This document shows positions 31,823-34,568 of a stretch of DNA of 34,568 nucleotides, piece by piece (within the stretch, counting starts at the first letter, position 1; every line of letters starts with the position of its first letter). Position numbers and translations under genes: made by a program. The notes beneath the pieces are model-generated. The model did no database searches. It saw only the letters and a program-made list of their open reading frames with translations, and was not told where the DNA came from. The stretch spans positions 1 to 34,568 of the forward strand of contig CALXUC010000016.1 in assembly GCA_944391575.1 (NCBI GenBank). Reading direction: 5' to 3'. This stretch comes from an uncultured Clostridia bacterium. Lineage in GTDB: Bacteria; Bacillota; Clostridia; TANB77; CAG-508.

Positions 31823-31971
31823 GTTACAATTCAATAAAAATTTTATAGAAACTTGATATATAGCTATTTTTAGTCAAAACATATCTATGGCGCCACAATC
31901 CGGGTCTTGACTTGCAAATAGCTATATATCAAGTTTTTGCAAAAGTCGTATATTCTCTTACTAAACTATAA
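31823..31971 (-). repeat. Family-1 hairpin repeat, copy 4
   Basis: A perfect 21-bp arm (31849-31869 with 31916-31936), inner stem AGTCAAAAC/GTCTTGACT and, on the minus strand, the core CCGGATTGTGGCGCCATAGA. The outer arm GTTACAATTCA (31823-31833) has only a decayed partner near 31961-31972. The core differs from the others where CCCTAGCTATG becomes GCCATAGATATG. It lies between two leftward genes. Confidence 0.85.
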
Positions 31972-32023
31972 CAGAAATTTTCTGAAAGTATTGTATAAAA
32001 TAATATATTAGAACAGTTTATCT

Positions 32024-32062
32024 AAAAAAATAAACTTATACTAAATTTTAAAATAGTATAAG
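32024..32062 (-). terminator. Terminator of the 32143-32757 gene
   Basis: CTTATACTA (32035-32043) pairs with TAGTATAAG (32054-32062); read on the minus strand it is followed by a T-run (32024-32030). Confidence 0.75.
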
Positions 32063-32142
32063 CCTATCATTTTACCTTTTAGGAATTTTTAGATTTCCGG
32101 TTTATTCTGTTTATCAATATTACTAAAGTTAGGAATAAAAAT

Positions 32143-32757
32143 CTAATTATTATTAGCAAGTTTCTTCTTTTCTACTTGATATACAGCAAAAACAATTAAA
32201 GTTCCTATAGTCGCTGTAACTAATTGTGTTAATCCCATAGCAGTTTGTAAATTATTTACTAGTTGAGAAGGGAAAATACTAAACAAATTAAGTAACTCGA
32301 ACCAGCCAAAAATAACTAAAACTTTTGCGATAATTCCTACTATACCTGCTACGAAATAATTTTTATTTTTTTCTAACATAATAAATTTAAATGCATAAAT
32401 TAGAACAAAATTTCCTATCCAAATTGCAGGTATCATATATACCATATAAACAGATGCAGCTTGAAATACATATCCACTTAATATTGTAGAAATACTTGGC
32501 ATTGTTATTATTCCAATTATTTTTTTCCAACCTTTTATATTAATAGCAGCAAGAACTAATGCTGCATTTACAATAGAACCAACTATAATTTGTGAATTTG
32601 CTGTTATAACACTTTGTGCGCCAAATATAGTAGTTATTAATTGAGCTAAAAATGTTGGTACCAAAAACGCTAATAATCCAAGTATGATAGTTTGAATAAT
32701 ATCAGACTTTTTTGAAAAATCATAAATTCTTTTGTCTAAAACATTCTCTCTTTCCAT
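32143..32757 (-). CDS. Integral membrane protein, possibly ECF-transporter S-component-like
   Basis: A 204-residue protein with a short charged N-terminus (MERENVLDKRIYDFSKKS) and about six hydrophobic segments, including IIQTIILGLLAFLVPTFLAQ, IIVGSIVNAALVLAAI, YMVYMIPAIWIGNFVLIYAF and YFVAGIVGIIAKVLVIFGWF. Similar proteins in Clostridia are annotated as ECF-type substrate-specific subunits or loosely as iron hydrogenase; the first fits the topology better. AAAGGGATG lies upstream of the ATG. A 13-bp imperfect hairpin lies in the leader. No ATPase or EcfT gene is nearby, so a shared energising module elsewhere would be needed. Confidence 0.65.
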   Translation of the reverse strand: MERENVLDKRIYDFSKKSDIIQTIILGLLAFLVPTFLAQLITTIFGAQSVITANSQIIVGSIVNAALVLAAINIKGWKKIIGIITMPSISTILSGYVFQAASVYMVYMIPAIWIGNFVLIYAFKFIMLEKNKNYFVAGIVGIIAKVLVIFGWFELLNLFSIFPSQLVNNLQTAMGLTQLVTATIGTLIVFAVYQVEKKKLANNN

Positions 32758-32792
32758 TTATAATCACATCCCTTTCTTAGGTACAAGTCTAG

Positions 32793-32820
32793 TTGAAAAA
32801 TAATTTTAATTATTCTTCAA
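32793..32820 (-). promoter_or_regulatory. Leader hairpin of the 32143-32757 gene
   Basis: TTGAAAAATAATT pairs with AATTATTCTTCAA with one mismatch, 36 nt before the start codon. There is no T-run. It could be a regulatory or stabilising hairpin; I could not match a known riboswitch. The region 32830-32960 otherwise shows nothing I can support. Confidence 0.35.
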
Positions 32821-33004
32821 TCTTTTTACCTTTTTTATAATTTAATATCTTTAGTATAACACAATTTATTAAAAAATTCTATATATAAAAAAATTAAAAT
32901 AAAAGTTAAAAATATTGTTACTATTTGCAGTAAGTAAACATATAAGGTAATAAGTTATATGTAAAATACTAAACGAATTTGATAATGCGATAATAAGTAA
33001 AGAT

Positions 33005-33085
33005 ATGAAAAAACTAATAAAAGTGTATATTTTAGAAAGAAGAAAACGAATGTTAGAAATATATAATTTGAAAGATGAGGTGTAA
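33005..33085 (+). CDS. Possible 26-residue peptide before the 33092 gene
   Basis: MKKLIKVYILERRKRMLEIY then NLKDEV. The frame is open back to about 32954, giving KILNEFDNAIISKDMKKLIK with no standard start. The stop lies six nucleotides before the next ATG, and the next gene's ribosome site (GAGGTG) sits in its last codons, which suggests coupling. It may be a short gene or the end of a decayed one. Confidence 0.35.
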   Translation: MKKLIKVYILERRKRMLEIYNLKDEV

Positions 33086-33091
33086 TTAGAA

Positions 33092-33457
33092 ATGAAACAA
33101 GATTCAGTATATTTAGTATGGAAAGATGTAAAAACAGGAAAAAAATATAAAGTTGCTATATTGTACAAAGAAAATAATACATTTTATTTTAAATACATTC
33201 TTGAAAATGTAAAAGAGGCAAAAAAAAGCGGATTTAAATTATTAGTCGCTTTTCCTCAAATTAATGCTTTGTATGATAATCCGCAATTATTTGCTATTTT
33301 TGCAGCAAGATTACCAGAGCAAACAAGACCGGAAATTAAAGATATTTTAGCTACTTATGGTATGGCGGAATATGATGAATTTGAATTGTTAAAAAGAAGT
33401 GGTGCGAAACTTCCTACTGATAATTATGAATTTGAAGAAATTAAAGCGGAAAAATAA
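33092..33457 (+). CDS. Conserved small protein with HipA-N-like features
   Basis: A 121-residue soluble protein: strands YLVWKDVKTGKKYKVAILYK and FYFKYILENVKEAKKSGFKL, then FPQINALYDNPQLFAIFAARL, and the ending YGMAEYDEFELLKRSGAKLP followed by TDNYEFEEI. The same pattern (AFPD-, F-R-P-R, YDEFELL-SGG-LPTD-YEF) recurs in stand-alone Firmicute proteins and resembles the N-terminal region of HipA-type kinases, but no kinase domain follows. Function unknown. GAGGTG lies about 10 nt before the ATG. Confidence 0.6.
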   Translation: MKQDSVYLVWKDVKTGKKYKVAILYKENNTFYFKYILENVKEAKKSGFKLLVAFPQINALYDNPQLFAIFAARLPEQTRPEIKDILATYGMAEYDEFELLKRSGAKLPTDNYEFEEIKAEK

Positions 33458-33544
33458 TTTAAAAGAATGCTAAATTTTAGTCTTGCATAAAATAAAAATA
33501 TATGGTAAGATAAAGGAAAGTAACGAAGAAGGAGAAAATAAAAA

Positions 33545-33661
33545 ATGGTAGAAACTTTAAAATTACAAGAAAAAAATAAAAAAATCAGAAAAATCGCTGA
33601 AACCCGCATGGCTGTATATATATATATATATATATATCGTATATTGTCATTTAGAAAATAA
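33545..33661 (+). CDS. Short ORF with an internal TA microsatellite
   Basis: ATG with GAAGGAG ten nucleotides upstream starts MVETLKLQEKNKKIRKIAET; the frame then enters a TA repeat (33615-33637) and stops after 38 residues. One fewer TA (or two more) would open a frame to about 33789 (VYCHLENKKEKLSSNKNKGR, later FCVFCEKNSHKHKRAGP). The good ribosome site suggests it was or can be a gene of about 80 residues. Product not recognised. Confidence 0.4.
   Translation: MVETLKLQEKNKKIRKIAETRMAVYIYIYIYRILSFRK
33615..33637. repeat. TA dinucleotide microsatellite, 11.5 units
   Basis: Uninterrupted (TA)11 plus T, inside the short ORF at 33545. Such tracts are prone to slipped-strand length change. The rest of 33662-33873 has a hairpin TGCGAA/TTCGCA near 33747-33763 but no other gene I can support. 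Confidence 0.9.
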
Positions 33662-33873
33662 AAAAGAAAAATTAAGTAGTAATAAAAATAAAGGTAGAAC
33701 TATGCCAAATAGAAAAATTGGTATAGGTCTATCTTTTTGTGTTTTTTGCGAAAAAAATTCGCATAAACATAAAAGGGCAGGGCCTTAAAAATATTTAAGA
33801 AATAAAAATACAGGTTTATAGGTAAAACCTAAAATAAAAACCTAAATATATAAATATAAGGAAGGTAAATAGA

Positions 33874-34353
33874 ATGAAAGCAAAAGAGTTAATGATAGTA
33901 TTAGGAATAATAATAGTGTTACTAATAGTAATAATAGTAGCAGTAAATGTAAACAAAGGAAATGAAGATGAGGGAACACCTCAAACACCAGCAGTAGGAG
34001 TAACAGAAGAAAATGAAGTAGAGGAATTTGTGGAAGTGCAAGAAGATGGAAGCAAAGTAAATACAAGCGAAGAATTAAAGAAAACAAAGACAATAGATGG
34101 ATTAGAAATCAGTAATATAAGATTAGTAGAAAATAATAATGTATCACAAGTAGTAGCAGATGTAACAAACCCAACAAATGAAACATTAGGAGATTTTCCA
34201 GTAGAAATAATAGTAAAAGATAAAGATGGAAATGAAATAACAAGAATAGGTGGATATATAGATAGAGTAAATGCAGGAGAAACAGTACAATTAAATGCAT
34301 CAGCAACATCAGATTTTGCAAATGCATATGATTTTGAGATAGTGAAGATGTAA
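33874..34353 (+). CDS. Membrane-anchored FxLYD-like domain protein
   Basis: A 159-residue protein. Residues 6-28 are a membrane anchor (MIVLGIIIVLLIVIIVAVNV), followed by an acidic linker and an outside beta-sandwich domain at about 75-159: IDGLEISNIRLVENNNVSQV, VADVTNPTNETLGDFPVEII, RIGGYIDRVNAGETVQLNAS. This is the FxLYD pattern of Firmicute surface proteins. AAGGAAGG precedes the ATG. It stands directly before a prepilin-like gene, the usual setting of such proteins in Clostridia, so a role in a pilus-like or surface system is inferred. Confidence 0.75.
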   Translation: MKAKELMIVLGIIIVLLIVIIVAVNVNKGNEDEGTPQTPAVGVTEENEVEEFVEVQEDGSKVNTSEELKKTKTIDGLEISNIRLVENNNVSQVVADVTNPTNETLGDFPVEIIVKDKDGNEITRIGGYIDRVNAGETVQLNASATSDFANAYDFEIVKM

Positions 34354-34413
34354 AAAAACAAGATAAAAAATAAATAAAAATTTAAATTTAAAAGAAAGGA
34401 GTCCTAAAAAGCT

Positions 34414-34568
34414 ATGAAGTATAAAAGGCAAAATAAAGGAATAACTCTAGTTGCATTAGTAATAACAGTAGTAGTAATGTTGATTCTAGCCGGAGTAGCA
34501 ATAGCACAATTTACAGGTGGAGATGGAATATTTAGTAGAGTAACAGATGCAACAAGAGAATATAAGAA
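34414..34568 (+). CDS. Prepilin-like protein with N-methylation motif (cut by window edge)
   Basis: The first 51 residues of a type IV pilin-like protein: a basic leader MKYKRQNKG, the cleavage site after Gly9, then the helix ITLVALVITVVVMLILAGVA and FTGGDGIFSRVTDATREY. The glutamate normally at position 5 of the mature protein is replaced (ITLVA), as in many Clostridial members of this group. AAAGAAAGGAG precedes the ATG. It would be processed by a prepilin peptidase and displayed at the membrane. The rest lies beyond the window. Confidence 0.8.
   Translation, partial: MKYKRQNKGITLVALVITVVVMLILAGVAIAQFTGGDGIFSRVTDATREYK

Noticed and set aside
32760-32870. Riboswitch in the leader of the 32143-32757 transporter-like gene
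   Set aside because: Only a single 13-bp hairpin is visible. No conserved aptamer bases that I recognise, and no terminator/antiterminator pair.
33842-34327. Minus-strand leucine-rich ORFs opposite the FxLYD gene
   Set aside because: Shadows of a codon-biased plus-strand gene that has its own ribosome site and recognisable domain.
1-34568. tRNA, rRNA, CRISPR array, prophage or transposase genes
   Set aside because: Looked for and not seen. The repeats present are hairpin elements without regular spacers, and no transposase, integrase or phage structural motifs occur in any frame.

Overview
The window is AT-rich throughout (A/T-ending codons, AGGAGG-type ribosome binding sites, several TTG/GTG starts, many intrinsic terminators). 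It carries lexA, smc, a nifS-type desulfurase, a Lon-family protease and tsaE-tsaB-rimI, all Gram-positive in type, plus a Spo0A-like protein and a Clostridia-type prepilin with the GITLVALV motif. I read it as chromosome of a low-GC Firmicute, most likely an uncultured gut Clostridia lineage. No rRNA, tRNA, CRISPR array or transposase was seen.

Layout. 1-5.4 kb is accessory: a cut-off alpha/beta hydrolase, a SUFU-domain (immunity-like) gene, a GNAT acetyltransferase, an SRPBCC protein, a flavodoxin and unknown genes. Between them lie gene stumps (the C-terminal end of an AlkD-like repair protein, the N-terminus of a DfsB/ClbS-like protein, a second SUFU tail). 5.4-9.7 kb is a tandemly duplicated two-gene unit (membrane-anchored DUF4362-like protein plus membrane protein) in which both unit copies are damaged. 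9.7-13.3 kb holds an anchored extracellular protein, a possible small RNA between two near-identical promoters, an orphan Spo0A-like protein with a degenerate receiver, and an ECF sigma/anti-sigma pair. 13.5-17.0 kb has a UcpA-type dehydrogenase and a CadC-regulated metal-efflux operon whose metal-binding domain is a separate gene. 17.0-17.45 kb is a compact convergent RNA pair built like a type I toxin-antitoxin locus. 17.6-21.6 kb is a two-component system, a small higher-GC membrane-protein gene and a DUF4143 ATPase with a deleted relative beside it. 21.6-27.3 kb is lexA, smc and nifS. 27.7-31.8 kb is tsaE-tsaB-rimI-lon read leftward. 32-34.5 kb holds a membrane protein, a conserved small protein, a TA-microsatellite ORF and the start of a pilin-like cluster.

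The strongest candidate for an undescribed system is 17038-17446. A small RNA with its own promoter and terminator converges on an mRNA for a 36-residue peptide. A 14-nt repeat makes the small RNA antisense to the peptide's start region. The two terminator loops are exactly complementary over 7 nt. The mRNA leader can also pair over 10 nt with the end of the ORF. Two families of large hairpin repeats (four copies and two copies), with conserved asymmetric cores and paired base changes, are the second notable signal.
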